Source: CAWDBV01 sp963800705
GTDB taxonomy: Bacteria > Actinomycetota > Thermoleophilia > Solirubrobacterales > 70-9
Assembly: GCA_963800705.1 (NCBI GenBank)
Contig: CAWDBV010000007.1
Coordinates: 281,119 to 345,118, forward strand
Direction of reading: 5' to 3'
DNA: 64,000 bases
Of this stretch, positions 37,670 through 46,181 are shown piece after piece. Both the position numbers and the translations under genes were made by a program. Numbering within the stretch: the stretch's first letter is position 1; every line of letters starts with the position of its first letter. The notes beneath the pieces were generated by a model. The model ran no database searches. It had not been told where the DNA came from and was given only the letters and a program-made list of their open reading frames with translations.

Positions 37670-38037
37670 CCCTCAGGCTTCGGCGCCAGCTGCTCGATCT
37701 TCTCGATCAGCGAGTCCCAGTCGAACGGCTTCGCGACGCAGCCGTCGGCGCCGAGCTTCAGCGCCTCGTCGGGCTCCTGGCCGTAGCGGTAGGCGCTGAT
37801 GATCAGCACCGGTGTGCGGTCGCCGGCGGCGCGCATCTCGCGCAGCGCGTCGATACCCGACTTGCCCGGCATCATCGCGTCGAGCAGCACGATGTCGGGG
37901 CCGTCGGCGGCGCCGATCGCGGTCAGCGCGTCCTCGCCGTCGCACGCTGTGACGACCTCGTAGCCATCCTGCTCCAGTCGGCGTCGGAGCATCAGCTGCA
38001 CGGTCTCGGAGTCGTCTGCAACGAGGATCTTGGTCAT
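37666..38037 (-). CDS. single-domain response regulator
   Basis: 123 residues, receiver domain only, no output domain. The acidic pocket is in LVADDSE, the phosphorylated aspartate in VLLDAMMPG, the threonine/serine position in VLIISAYR and the lysine in CVAKPF. It overlaps the histidine kinase stop (ATGA) and so is its likely partner; with no DNA-binding domain it probably signals by protein contact. Confidence 0.94.
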   Translation of the reverse strand: MTKILVADDSETVQLMLRRRLEQDGYEVVTACDGEDALTAIGAADGPDIVLLDAMMPGKSGIDALREMRAAGDRTPVLIISAYRYGQEPDEALKLGADGCVAKPFDWDSLIEKIEQLAPKPEG

Positions 38038-39506
38038 CGCTCTGGAAGCTCGATCCTGAACGTAATGCCCGCTCCGGGCTGCGAGGAAACCGAGATCACG
38101 CCGCCGTGCAGCTCGACCAGAGACTTCGTGATCGCGAGGCCGAGTCCGGTTCCGCCGACCCGCTGGCGCTCGGAGCTGTCGCCGCGCCAGAAGCGCTCGA
38201 ATACGTGCTCTACCTCCGTTTGCGGGATCCCGGGGCCGTCATCGGCGACCTCGATCACGACGCCGCCGCCGTTTCGCTGCGCGGTGAGCCGAACCGAGGC
38301 GCCTTCGGGCGCGTACTTGTTCGAGTTCGTGAGCAGGTTCGAGAGCGCCTGCGCGACGCGCTCGGGGTCGGCCTCGATCGGGGGCAGCCCCTCTTCGCTC
38401 GAGACCTCGAGCTTCTGATTGCGTGACTCGAAGCCGGGCCGCAGGCCGCGTGCGACGCGGTCGAGCAGCTGCCGGACTTCGGTCGGCCGCTGCTCGAGGC
38501 GAAGCCGCCCGGCGTCGCTTCGGGCGAGGTCGAGCAGGTCGTCGATCAGCGTCGAGAGGTCGCCGGCGCTGTCGGTGATCGCCTCGATCGCCTCGCGCTG
38601 CCGGGCGCTGAGCGTGTTCTCCTGCGCCGCGAGCATCTCGGCGAAGCCCTTCACCGAGGTGACCGGCGTGCGGAGCTCGTGCGAAACCGTGAGCAGGAAG
38701 TCATCCTTCATCTGCTCCATCCGGTCGCGCTCGCGGGCGTCGCGCTCGAGCGCGCTCGCCATCTCGTTGAATGCGCCGCCGAGGGTCGAGATCTCCGACG
38801 GCCCGCCGACCTCGACCCGCGTGTCGAGCCTTCCGCCCGCGAGCTGCCGGGCGCCGTCGACGAGACGGGCGAGCGGGGCCCGCATCGAGCGAAGCAGGGT
38901 GGCGAAGAGGACGATCGCCGCCAGCAGCGCCCCGGCGAGCCCGGCGACGACGAGATAGAGGACGTCGCGGGTCTCATCGAGGGCCGTCTCGCGGCTCGAG
39001 GTTCGAGCGTCGTGCCCGGTCTGGACCAGCTCATCGCCGGCCGCGAGCACGGCGCGGGTGCGCTGTCGCCCGGTCCCCGCCACCGGAGCTTTGCCGGCGA
39101 GCACCGGCTCGGCGACCTCGCGGCGCCAATCGGCCTCGGCCGCGGCGCGGCGGTCGAGCGAGTCAACGACCTGAGGCTGGCCTTCGGCGAGGCGGCGCGC
39201 GTTGCTGAGCGCTGTGTTTCCCTCCCCGACCGCGGCGTCGAAGGAACGCCGGCGGGCGCCCACGGCGGCACGATCCCTGGTCAGCGCCGCCTGCTGGAGC
39301 ACGAACGCCGAGCGGATGCGCTCGTTCTCGAGCCCGAGCTCGAAGAAGCGCGCGCTTCGGTCCTCGAACTGCTGGCGGACCTGGAACAACCGCCCGACTC
39401 CGAGGATCGAGACCGTGACCAGAAGTGCGACCAGCACTGCCGACCCGATGCGGAGGCGATTTGTCAGCGAAGGAGTCATTTGCGATTGGCTTATTTCGCT
39501 GCTCAC
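38034..39506 (-). CDS. membrane sensor histidine kinase with HAMP domain
   Basis: 490 residues. First membrane helix at about 17-42 (IGSAVLVALLVTVSILGVGRLF), an extracytoplasmic helical sensor with several RR/RA pairs, second helix at about 185-208 (VLYLVVAGLAGALLAAIVLFATLL), HAMP, then HisKA with the phospho-histidine in VSHELRTPVTSVKG and HATPase with NSNKYAPEG, DDGPGIP and GGTGLGLAI. Extracellular signal unknown. Starts at GTG 39506, divergent from the Gly-rich protein. Confidence 0.94.
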   Translation of the reverse strand: MSSEISQSQMTPSLTNRLRIGSAVLVALLVTVSILGVGRLFQVRQQFEDRSARFFELGLENERIRSAFVLQQAALTRDRAAVGARRRSFDAAVGEGNTALSNARRLAEGQPQVVDSLDRRAAAEADWRREVAEPVLAGKAPVAGTGRQRTRAVLAAGDELVQTGHDARTSSRETALDETRDVLYLVVAGLAGALLAAIVLFATLLRSMRAPLARLVDGARQLAGGRLDTRVEVGGPSEISTLGGAFNEMASALERDARERDRMEQMKDDFLLTVSHELRTPVTSVKGFAEMLAAQENTLSARQREAIEAITDSAGDLSTLIDDLLDLARSDAGRLRLEQRPTEVRQLLDRVARGLRPGFESRNQKLEVSSEEGLPPIEADPERVAQALSNLLTNSNKYAPEGASVRLTAQRNGGGVVIEVADDGPGIPQTEVEHVFERFWRGDSSERQRVGGTGLGLAITKSLVELHGGVISVSSQPGAGITFRIELPER

Positions 39507-39528
39507 CGTTACAGTAGCCGGAAGGCAG

Positions 39529-40122
39529 ATGCGTCAAGGATTGATCGCAAATTGGCACCGCAGGCTCGCGGTGAAAGGCCTTTACGGGGCGGCGCTTGTC
39601 GCGGTGCCGGTCGCCGTGGCGTCGACGATCGGTTTCGGAGGGGCCGGCGGGCTCTCCTCGCTCGCGACCGGTCCCGGCGAAAGCGCGCTCGGCGGCAGCG
39701 TCGCCGAGGAGCAGCTCGCATCGAAATCGAAGCGCAGCATCGAGTCGCTGACCTCGACCCTGCCGATCGTGACCGCCGAGCAGCGAGGTGGCGCCGCCGC
39801 GGGCGAGACCGCCGCGAGCGGCTCCCCGATCGGGACCGGGGTGACGACCCAGGGCACCACCGGCAGCCCGGCTTCGGGCGACGGTGGAGGCGGCGGCGGC
39901 GAGGGCGGCTCGGGCGGGGGGATCTCGGGCGGCGCGGTCAGCGGCGGGCCGGCCTCGGAACCAGGGAGCGCCGACCCGACCGGCGACGCGGGCGGCAGCC
40001 CACCGCCGGGAAGCTCGGACAACAACATCGGGGTCAACGTCGGCAACTACCTCGGCGACGGCTCGAACCAGAATCCGGGGATCGTCAACCAGCTCCTCCA
40101 GGGCCTCGGCCTGCGGCCGTAG
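39529..40122 (+). CDS. Gly/Ser/Pro-rich membrane-anchored or exported protein of unknown function
   Basis: 197 residues from ATG 39529, preceded by GGAAGG. One N-terminal hydrophobic segment (YGAALVAVPVAVASTIGFGG) after a basic start acts as signal or anchor; the rest is disordered, with a poly-Gly stretch and a C-terminal NNIGVNVGNYLGDGSNQNPGI. No family recognised. It is divergent from the histidine kinase with only 22 bases between, so it may respond to that system. Confidence 0.65.
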   Translation: MRQGLIANWHRRLAVKGLYGAALVAVPVAVASTIGFGGAGGLSSLATGPGESALGGSVAEEQLASKSKRSIESLTSTLPIVTAEQRGGAAAGETAASGSPIGTGVTTQGTTGSPASGDGGGGGGEGGSGGGISGGAVSGGPASEPGSADPTGDAGGSPPPGSSDNNIGVNVGNYLGDGSNQNPGIVNQLLQGLGLRP

Positions 40123-40145
40123 CCCGCTGCCTGAACTGACACCCG

Positions 40146-40988
40146 GTGCTGGCCTTCGCGCTCAGCCTTGCGTCGAGCTTCTCCTGGGGGCTCGCGGATT
40201 TCTACGGCGGGCTGCTCTCGCGCCGTATTCACGTGCTCGCGGTGCTCCTGATCAGCCAGTCCGTCGGCCTAGTTCTCGCGATCGCGATCGTGCCGCTCTG
40301 GGACGAAGGCGGGCTCTCGGCATCCCATTGCCTGCTCGCGGCCGGAGCGGGAGCCGCGGGCGTGGCGGCGCTCGGTGCCTTCTACCGTGCGCTCGCAATC
40401 GGGACGATGAGTGTCGTGGCCCCGATCGCGGCGATGGGGGTCGCGGTCCCGGTTGCGGTCGGACTCTTCGGCGGCGAGCAGCCGGCCGTGGTTCAGCTGA
40501 TCGGGGTCGCGCTTGCGGTGACCGCGGTGGTCCTGATCGGACGCGAGGAGTCCATCGAGGAGGACAGCGGGTCGAACCGGCAGTCGATCGCGCTGGCGGT
40601 GCTCGCCGCGCTCGGCTTCGGCACCTTCCTCACCCTCGTCGACTTCACCGCCGAGCGCGATGCGGCCTGGACCCTGGCCGCGGTGCGGATCGGCGGCGTC
40701 TCCTCGCTTCTGATCGCCGTCGCTGCGTTGCGCCCGCCGCTCGCGGTCGACCGCTCGGCAGCGCCGATCCTGATCGGCATCGGCGCGCTCGACGTGCTCG
40801 CCAACGGCCTCTACGCCGTTGCCACCACCAAGGGCCTGCTCTCGCTGGTCGCGGTCGGCGGCTCGCTCTATCCGGCGGTGACGATCCTGCTCGCGCACCG
40901 GATCCTCGGCGAGCGGCTGGCGCCGGTGCAGCGGATCGGGGTCGCGATGGCGCTCGGCGGAGTGGTGCTGATCGCCGCCGGAACCTAA
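40146..40988 (+). CDS. EamA/DMT-family transporter
   Basis: 280 residues, ten predicted membrane helices in two five-helix halves, each ending in a helix like VVQLIGVALAVTAVVLIG and IGVAMALGGVVLIAAGT, the internal repeat of drug/metabolite transporters. Short loop EESIEEDSGSNRQS divides the halves. Substrate unknown. GTG start, 24 bases after the Gly-rich gene, so possibly in one transcript. Confidence 0.9.
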   Translation: MLAFALSLASSFSWGLADFYGGLLSRRIHVLAVLLISQSVGLVLAIAIVPLWDEGGLSASHCLLAAGAGAAGVAALGAFYRALAIGTMSVVAPIAAMGVAVPVAVGLFGGEQPAVVQLIGVALAVTAVVLIGREESIEEDSGSNRQSIALAVLAALGFGTFLTLVDFTAERDAAWTLAAVRIGGVSSLLIAVAALRPPLAVDRSAAPILIGIGALDVLANGLYAVATTKGLLSLVAVGGSLYPAVTILLAHRILGERLAPVQRIGVAMALGGVVLIAAGT

Positions 40989-40992
40989 ATAA

Positions 40993-41026
40993 GAGCGGTT
41001 CCTCGGCGTTGCGTGCGGGGCCGTTC
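40993..41026 (-). terminator. hairpin at the end of the HAD gene, shares its core with 57060-57091
   Basis: Arms 40993-41002 and 41017-41026 pair over 10 bp, three of them G-T, starting inside the HAD stop codon. On the minus strand it is followed by CTTATTT. The loop-side core reads CCCCGCAcGCAAcGCCGAGG and is matched at 19 of 22 positions by the hairpin before the deformylase gene, so this is a repeated element. Its place between convergent genes suits a terminator. Confidence 0.5.
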
Positions 41027-41636
41027 AGGCAAGGGTCTTGTCACAGAGCTTCTCGAGCATCGGGATCGTCTCCCGGGCGCTCAGGTGGCGGACCGCGGTC
41101 ATCCCGACCGCCTCGGCTCCCTCGCAGTTCTCGCGCAGGTCGTCGATGAAGGCGCACTCGGCGGGCTCGACCCCGAGCTTCTCGGCGGTGAGCTCGTAGA
41201 TCTCCGGCTGCGGCTTGTGCATTCCGACCTCGGCCGAGATCACCGCGGCGTCGAAGAGCTCCTCGATCTGGCCGCGGTCGTAGTGGTCGACGTTCCAGGA
41301 GTTCGAGAGCAGGCCCGTCTTTAGGCCCGCGGCACGCGCGGCGCGGACGACCTCGACCATCTCCTCGTCGGGCTTCATTCCCTCGAACAGCCGGTCGATC
41401 AGGCCTTCCGGCTCGACCTCGAGCCGGGCGCCGAAGCTGCGCTCGAACTCCTCGTTCGTGACCGCGCCGGTCTCGAGCCTGCGCAGATCGGCGAGCGCCT
41501 CGGGGTCCTCGCGGAACAGGACCCGGACGGTCTCGGGATCGAGGTTTTCCTTCATGCAGAAGGCGGCGAAGCTCTCCCAGACGGGATTGGTGAGCACGCC
41601 GCCGAAGTCGAATACGAGCGCCTTGATCTCAGTCAT
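41025..41636 (-). CDS. HAD-family hydrolase (ACAD10 N-terminal-domain type)
   Basis: 203 residues. Motif I is FDFGGVLTNP (nucleophile Asp, but the second Asp of DxD is replaced: DFGGV), motif II LLSNSW, motif III lysine in GMHKPQPEIY and motif IV FIDDLRENCEGA. This DFGGV form is the epoxide-hydrolase-N-like / ACAD10-HAD subgroup. It is divergent by 15 bases from a phosphotransferase gene and close to an ACAD11-type dehydrogenase: the three domain types of mammalian ACAD10. A phosphatase or lyase step on a phosphorylated acyl-CoA is an inference. Confidence 0.85.
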   Translation of the reverse strand: MTEIKALVFDFGGVLTNPVWESFAAFCMKENLDPETVRVLFREDPEALADLRRLETGAVTNEEFERSFGARLEVEPEGLIDRLFEGMKPDEEMVEVVRAARAAGLKTGLLSNSWNVDHYDRGQIEELFDAAVISAEVGMHKPQPEIYELTAEKLGVEPAECAFIDDLRENCEGAEAVGMTAVRHLSARETIPMLEKLCDKTLA

Positions 41637-41641
41637 AGACT
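41636..41641 (+). promoter_or_regulatory. -10 box before the phosphotransferase gene
   Basis: TAGACT ends ten bases before ATG 41652; it touches the divergent HAD start codon. Confidence 0.35.
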
Positions 41642-41651
41642 CCCGCTCGTC

Positions 41652-42683
41652 ATGAGCGAGGTTGAGGAAGGTATCGAGCGCGAGCCGGTCGAGGCTTGGT
41701 TCAAGCAGAACGTCGCCGGCGCCGAGCCGCCGCTTGAGTTCGAGCGGATCGCCGGCGGGCGCTCGAACCTGACCTATGGGGTCACGGACTCGAACGGCAA
41801 GCGCTGGGCGCTTCGCCGCCCGCCGCTCGGCAAGGCGCTCGGCAACGCCCACGACATGGGCCGCGAGCACAAGGTGATCGAGGCGCTCCAAGGCTCGGCG
41901 GTCCCGGTGCCGCCACTGGCCGGCTTCTGCACCGACGACTCCGTCAACGGCGCGCCGTTCTTCGTCATGGACTTCGTCGAGGGGCCGATCGTGCGCAGCG
42001 CGAAGGAGGCGGAGAAGTTCGACGAGGAAGAGCGCCGCGCGATCGGCGAGCGCGTCGTCGACACGCTGGTCGAGCTCCACAAGGTCGATCCCGACGCGGT
42101 CGGGCTCGGCGACCTGGGGCGCAAGGAGGACTACGTCAAGCGGCAGCTGAAGCGCTGGCAGGGCCAGTGGGAGGGCTCGAAGACGCGCGAGGTGCCGCTC
42201 GTCGAGGACGTCCACGACCGCTTGGTCGAACGCGTTCCCGAGCAGGGACCGGCGACGATCGTCCACGGCGACTACCGGCTCGACAACATGATCCTCGCGC
42301 CGTCGGGCGAGGTCGCGGCGGTCGTCGACTGGGAGCTGTGCACGCTCGGCGATCCGCTCGCGGACGTCGGCATGCTGTTCGTCTACTGGGGCGACCCCGA
42401 CGAGCAGATCCTCCCCAACGTCGACCCGCCGACAGCGATTCCGGGCTTTCCGAGCCGCGACGAGGTCTCGAAGCTCTATGCCGAGCGTTCGGGCCGCGAC
42501 CTCTCGGAGATCGACTTCTACATAGCGCTCGGGCTCTGGAAGCTGGCGGTGATCGCCGAGGGCATCGTCTCGCGGGTGGCCGCGGGCGCCTACGGCGACC
42601 AGGACGACGGCGGCGCCGAGTTCGCGAAGGTCGTCGACCGGATTGCCGAGGCGGCCTCGGACGCGGTCGACCGGCTCGACTAG
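41652..42683 (+). CDS. APH-family phosphotransferase (ACAD10/11 kinase-domain type)
   Basis: 343 residues of the aminoglycoside-phosphotransferase/choline-kinase fold. ERIAGGRSNLTYGVTD is the nucleotide loop, RRPP... the lysine-strand region, MDFVEGP the hinge, IVHGDYRLDNMI the catalytic loop and VVDWELCTLGDPLADVG the metal-binding motif. In ACAD10/11 and in LvaA of Pseudomonas putida this domain phosphorylates the hydroxyl of 4-hydroxyacyl-CoAs so that it can be removed. The neighbouring HAD and dehydrogenase genes support that role; it is not an antibiotic-resistance kinase by context. Confidence 0.88.
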   Translation: MSEVEEGIEREPVEAWFKQNVAGAEPPLEFERIAGGRSNLTYGVTDSNGKRWALRRPPLGKALGNAHDMGREHKVIEALQGSAVPVPPLAGFCTDDSVNGAPFFVMDFVEGPIVRSAKEAEKFDEEERRAIGERVVDTLVELHKVDPDAVGLGDLGRKEDYVKRQLKRWQGQWEGSKTREVPLVEDVHDRLVERVPEQGPATIVHGDYRLDNMILAPSGEVAAVVDWELCTLGDPLADVGMLFVYWGDPDEQILPNVDPPTAIPGFPSRDEVSKLYAERSGRDLSEIDFYIALGLWKLAVIAEGIVSRVAAGAYGDQDDGGAEFAKVVDRIAEAASDAVDRLD

Positions 42684-42706
42684 CCCCATCGCCTGCGACA
42701 CCGGCG

Positions 42707-42712
42707 TACACT
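42707..42712 (+). promoter_or_regulatory. -10 box before the beta-helix gene at 42721
   Basis: TACACT ends eight bases before ATG 42721; GGAAG in between could also act as a weak ribosome-binding site. Confidence 0.35.
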
Positions 42713-42720
42713 GGGAAGCC

Positions 42721-44880
42721 ATGCGTCGGTTCGCATCTGCAGGGATCGCGACCGCCTTCATGGCGGCGCTGCTGGCTGCCCCGGCCGGGGCAGCGACGAT
42801 CAGCTCGACGACGATGACGCCGCTGGTCGACAACTTCGCCGACGACTCGATCTGCTCGCTGCGCGAGATGGTTCAGATCGCGAACCTGAACGATGAAGCC
42901 TCGGTCGAGTCCGACTGCGACGTCACGGGCACGCCGCTCGCCCCCGGCGGCAGCGACACGATCAACCTAGCCACCGGGACCTACGCCATGAACACGGTCG
43001 GCGCCGAGGACGCGAGCCCCGACGACAACGAGCAGGGCGACATCGACATCGGCGATTCGAGCGGCGGGGATCTGACGATCGCCGGCGCGGGACCGGCCAG
43101 CACCTCGATCGCCGAGACGACCGGCATGCCGAGCACGCGCGTGCTCGATGTCCAGTTCGGCTCGCTCAAGCTCGATTTCCTCACCGTGACGAGCGGCGTC
43201 GCGTCGGTGGCCGCCGACCTCCCCGACGGCGGCGGGATCTACTTCGCGAGCGGCAGCGATGCCCTCGAACTCCACAACGTGACCGTGAACATGAACTTCG
43301 CCGGAGCGGGCGGCAACGGGGGCGGGATCTACGTCGGGAACACCACCTCCTCGCTGGATTCGGGGGCAAACAGCATGGTCGCCAACAACTCCGCCGCGGC
43401 CGGCGGAGGGATCTCCGCGGCCGGCTCGGTCGATCTTTCGGCGCTGAGCACGGTGAGTGACAACACCGCGACCAGCTCTGGGGGCGGAATCGTGCTCTTC
43501 GGCACTGGCGAGCTCGACCTCGACCACGCGACCGTGTTCAACAACCACGTCAGCGGCGGTGTCACCGGAGCCGGGGGCGGCATCTACATCTCCAGCGCCG
43601 CGAGCGAGAACCACGAGATCACCGACTCCGCGATCACGAGCAACGACGCCGTCAGCACTGGCGGTGGGATCTTCATGCTCCACAGCGGGGGCGGAAAACT
43701 GGCGATCGCTGACTCGAAGGTGAACGAGAACGACGCCGGCGCCCCCGCGAGTGCGATCGATGTCTACGGCGGTGGCATCTTCCTCCTTGACGGCGAGCTC
43801 GAGCTGCTCCGGACCGCGGTGCAGGAGAACGGCGCCGAATCGACGATGAATGGCGCGGGAGGCGGCGGAATCGCGGCCGAGTTCGGAAACGACCAGGAGA
43901 TCCGCGCCACCGACAGCGTGATCGAGAACAACACCGCGACGACCTCGTCGATGAGCGCCGGGACGACCGGCGGCGGCATCCTCGCCGCCGACGGGCGGCT
44001 GGAGCTCTTCCGGACCACCGTCGCCAACAACAAGCTTTCCGGCCCGGTCGGGCCGGCCGGCATCCAGTCCGGCGCCGGGATCTCGAGCGGCCCCAACGAC
44101 GGCGAGGTGCTGATGGTCAACTCGACCGTGAGCGGCAACGAGGCGCCAAAGGTCGGCGCGACGACCGACGGCATCGGCGGCGGCCTATACGTCTACGACG
44201 GCACCTCGGGAGACATCGGCGGCGCGACGATCATCGCTTCGACCTTCGCCGGCAACCGCGCCGGGAACATCGGCGGAGTCCCCGACCCGGGCGACAGCCT
44301 TATGACCGACGGCAGCCAGAACCCGGTGGTCAATATCCGCGGGTCGATCGTCCAGGGGCTCGACGATCCGACGTTCGCCCCTGAGGAAGCGTGCGACAGC
44401 CCGATGGGCACGATCGTCAGCGGCGGCCGCAACGTCACCCTCGACCCGGCCTGCTTCACGACCGCCGGTCCCGGCGACCTGCAGGGCACGAACCCGATGC
44501 TCGGCATGCTCGCCGACAACGGCGGGCCGATGGTCGGCTCTCCCGGTTCCCTGATTCCGCTCTTCACGCGGGCGCTGCTCCCCGGTAGCCCGGCGCTCGA
44601 TCTCGTCCCGGTCGGCGCGTGCCTCGACGAGGCTTCGGCGCCGCTGCTCGTCGATCAGCGCGGCTCGCCGCGGCCGCCGAATGCCGGCGGCGCCTGCGAC
44701 GCGGGCGCCTTTGAGACCTTCGTCCCCCTGCCCCCGCCGGCGGTGATCCCGGCGACACCGGTGACGACTTCGCCGCCGGTCACTCCCCCGGCCGCGACCA
44801 AGAAGTGCAAGAAGGGCCGCAAGCTTGTCCGCAAGAAGGGCAAGCTGAAGTGCAAGAAAAAGAAGAAGCGGAAGAAGTGA
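42721..44880 (+). CDS. exported CSLREA parallel beta-helix protein with basic tail
   Basis: 719 residues. Signal peptide MRRFASAGIATAFMAALLAAPAGA, CSLREA-type motif as CSLREMVQIANLND, then a right-handed beta-helix of Gly-rich turns (GGGIYFASGS, GGGIYVGNTTS, GGGISAAGSVD, GGGIFMLHSG) with stacked Asn-rich corners (VENNTA-like). Near the end comes the choice-of-anchor region (DNGGPMVGSPGSLIP, LPGSPALDL, DQRGSPRPPNAGGACDAGAFE), a Pro/Thr linker and the tail TKKCKKGRKLVRKKGKLKC followed by Lys/Arg. Probably a surface adhesin or polysaccharide-binding protein; no enzyme site is visible. Confidence 0.88.
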   Translation: MRRFASAGIATAFMAALLAAPAGAATISSTTMTPLVDNFADDSICSLREMVQIANLNDEASVESDCDVTGTPLAPGGSDTINLATGTYAMNTVGAEDASPDDNEQGDIDIGDSSGGDLTIAGAGPASTSIAETTGMPSTRVLDVQFGSLKLDFLTVTSGVASVAADLPDGGGIYFASGSDALELHNVTVNMNFAGAGGNGGGIYVGNTTSSLDSGANSMVANNSAAAGGGISAAGSVDLSALSTVSDNTATSSGGGIVLFGTGELDLDHATVFNNHVSGGVTGAGGGIYISSAASENHEITDSAITSNDAVSTGGGIFMLHSGGGKLAIADSKVNENDAGAPASAIDVYGGGIFLLDGELELLRTAVQENGAESTMNGAGGGGIAAEFGNDQEIRATDSVIENNTATTSSMSAGTTGGGILAADGRLELFRTTVANNKLSGPVGPAGIQSGAGISSGPNDGEVLMVNSTVSGNEAPKVGATTDGIGGGLYVYDGTSGDIGGATIIASTFAGNRAGNIGGVPDPGDSLMTDGSQNPVVNIRGSIVQGLDDPTFAPEEACDSPMGTIVSGGRNVTLDPACFTTAGPGDLQGTNPMLGMLADNGGPMVGSPGSLIPLFTRALLPGSPALDLVPVGACLDEASAPLLVDQRGSPRPPNAGGACDAGAFETFVPLPPPAVIPATPVTTSPPVTPPAATKKCKKGRKLVRKKGKLKCKKKKKRKK

Positions 44881-46164
44881 CTAAGAGGCCGTCGCTGCGG
44901 GCTCGGTCTCGCGCTTCTCGGCCGGGCCCTTGCCGTCCGAGCCCTCGCCCGCCTCGGCGAGCTTCGCGCGCCGGTTGAGCTCGCGGCGGGCGATCACCAT
45001 CTTGTGGACCTCGTCGGGTCCGTCGGCGACCTTGAGCATGCGGCTGTAGCGCCACATCGCGGCTAGCGGGGTGTCGTCGGACATCCCGAGCGCGCCGTGG
45101 GTCTGGATCGCGCGGTCGAGCACGTCCATGACGACGTTGGCCGCGACCACCTTGATCATCGAGATCGTCTGCCGGGCGCGGCGCTTGCCCTCGGTGTCCA
45201 TCTGCCAGGCGGCGTAGAGGGTGAGCAGGCGGGCCTGATCGGTCTCCATCCTCGAGAGGGCGATGAAGTCCTGGATGAACTGCTTGTCGGCGAGCTTTGA
45301 GCCGTGGGTCTCGCGGCTGTTGGCGCGGTCGCACATCATCTCGATCGCGCGCTCGCAGGTCCCGATCGCGCGCATGCAGTGGTGAATGCGCCCCGGGCCG
45401 AGCCGGTCCTGGGCGATCACGAACCCGGCACCGCGCTCGCCGAGTATCGAATCCGCCGGGACGCGGCAGTCGCTGTAGCGGACCTCGCAGTGTCCGGGCC
45501 CCTTGTCGTGCCCCATCACGGGCACCGAGCGGATCACTTCCATCCCCGGGTTGTCGAGCGGGACGCAGATCATGCTCGCGCGCGCGTAGGGGTTCGCATC
45601 GGGCTCGGTGACCGCCATGACGATCGCCAGCGATGCGCCGACCGCGCCGGAGGTGAACCACTTGTGGCCGTTGATCACCCACTCGTCGCCGTCGAGCTCG
45701 GCTCGAGTCTGAAGCGTGGTCGGGTCCGAGCCCGAGACCTCGGGCTCGGTCATCGAGAAGCAGGAGCGGATCTCCCCGTCGAGCAGCGGCTGGAGCCACT
45801 GCTCTTTCTGGGCGTCAGTGCCGTGCTCGGCGAGGATCTCGGAGTTGCCGGTGTCGGGAGCGGCGCAGTTGAAGGCCATCGAGCCGAGCACCGGGCTGCG
45901 CCCCATCTGCTCGCAGAGCATCCCGTACTCCCAGTTGGTGAGCCCGGGGCCGTAGCGCTCGTCGGGCATGAACAGGTTCCAGAGGCCCTCGTCCTTCGCC
46001 TTCTCTCGGACCTCGATGAACAGCTCCGGATAGGCGACGCCGGGCTTGATCTCGTCGTCGAGCGCCCGCATCGCCTCGGCCTCGTTCGGGTAGACGTGCT
46101 CGTCCATGAACGCGCTCACCCGCTCGAGCAGCTCCTCGACCTGCGGCGTCGGCTTGAAGTCCAT
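44881..46164 (-). CDS. ACAD10/11-type acyl-CoA dehydrogenase
   Basis: 427 residues. It carries the features that mark the ACAD10/11 branch: FNCAAPDTGNSEIL, SMTEPEVSGSDPTTLQT, GHKWFTSGAVGASLAIVMAVT, RLGPGRIHHCMRAIG and LKVADGPDEVHK. In mammals such dehydrogenases act with a kinase domain on 4-hydroxyacyl-CoA. The tail after residue 400 is polar and Glu/Lys-rich. TAGACT at 46179-46174 precedes ATG 46164 by nine bases. It ends directly against the convergent beta-helix gene. Confidence 0.93.
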   Translation of the reverse strand: MDFKPTPQVEELLERVSAFMDEHVYPNEAEAMRALDDEIKPGVAYPELFIEVREKAKDEGLWNLFMPDERYGPGLTNWEYGMLCEQMGRSPVLGSMAFNCAAPDTGNSEILAEHGTDAQKEQWLQPLLDGEIRSCFSMTEPEVSGSDPTTLQTRAELDGDEWVINGHKWFTSGAVGASLAIVMAVTEPDANPYARASMICVPLDNPGMEVIRSVPVMGHDKGPGHCEVRYSDCRVPADSILGERGAGFVIAQDRLGPGRIHHCMRAIGTCERAIEMMCDRANSRETHGSKLADKQFIQDFIALSRMETDQARLLTLYAAWQMDTEGKRRARQTISMIKVVAANVVMDVLDRAIQTHGALGMSDDTPLAAMWRYSRMLKVADGPDEVHKMVIARRELNRRAKLAEAGEGSDGKGPAEKRETEPAATAS

Positions 46165-46173
46165 TCGCGAGGG

Positions 46174-46179
46174 AGTCTA
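46174..46179 (-). promoter_or_regulatory. -10 box before the ACAD11-type gene
   Basis: TAGACT on the minus strand, nine bases before ATG 46164, with no Shine-Dalgarno sequence between. Confidence 0.4.
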
Positions 46180-46181
46180 GA

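Noticed and set aside
41652..42683. Aminoglycoside resistance kinase
   Set aside because: Sequence and neighbours fit the ACAD10/11 kinase-domain group instead.
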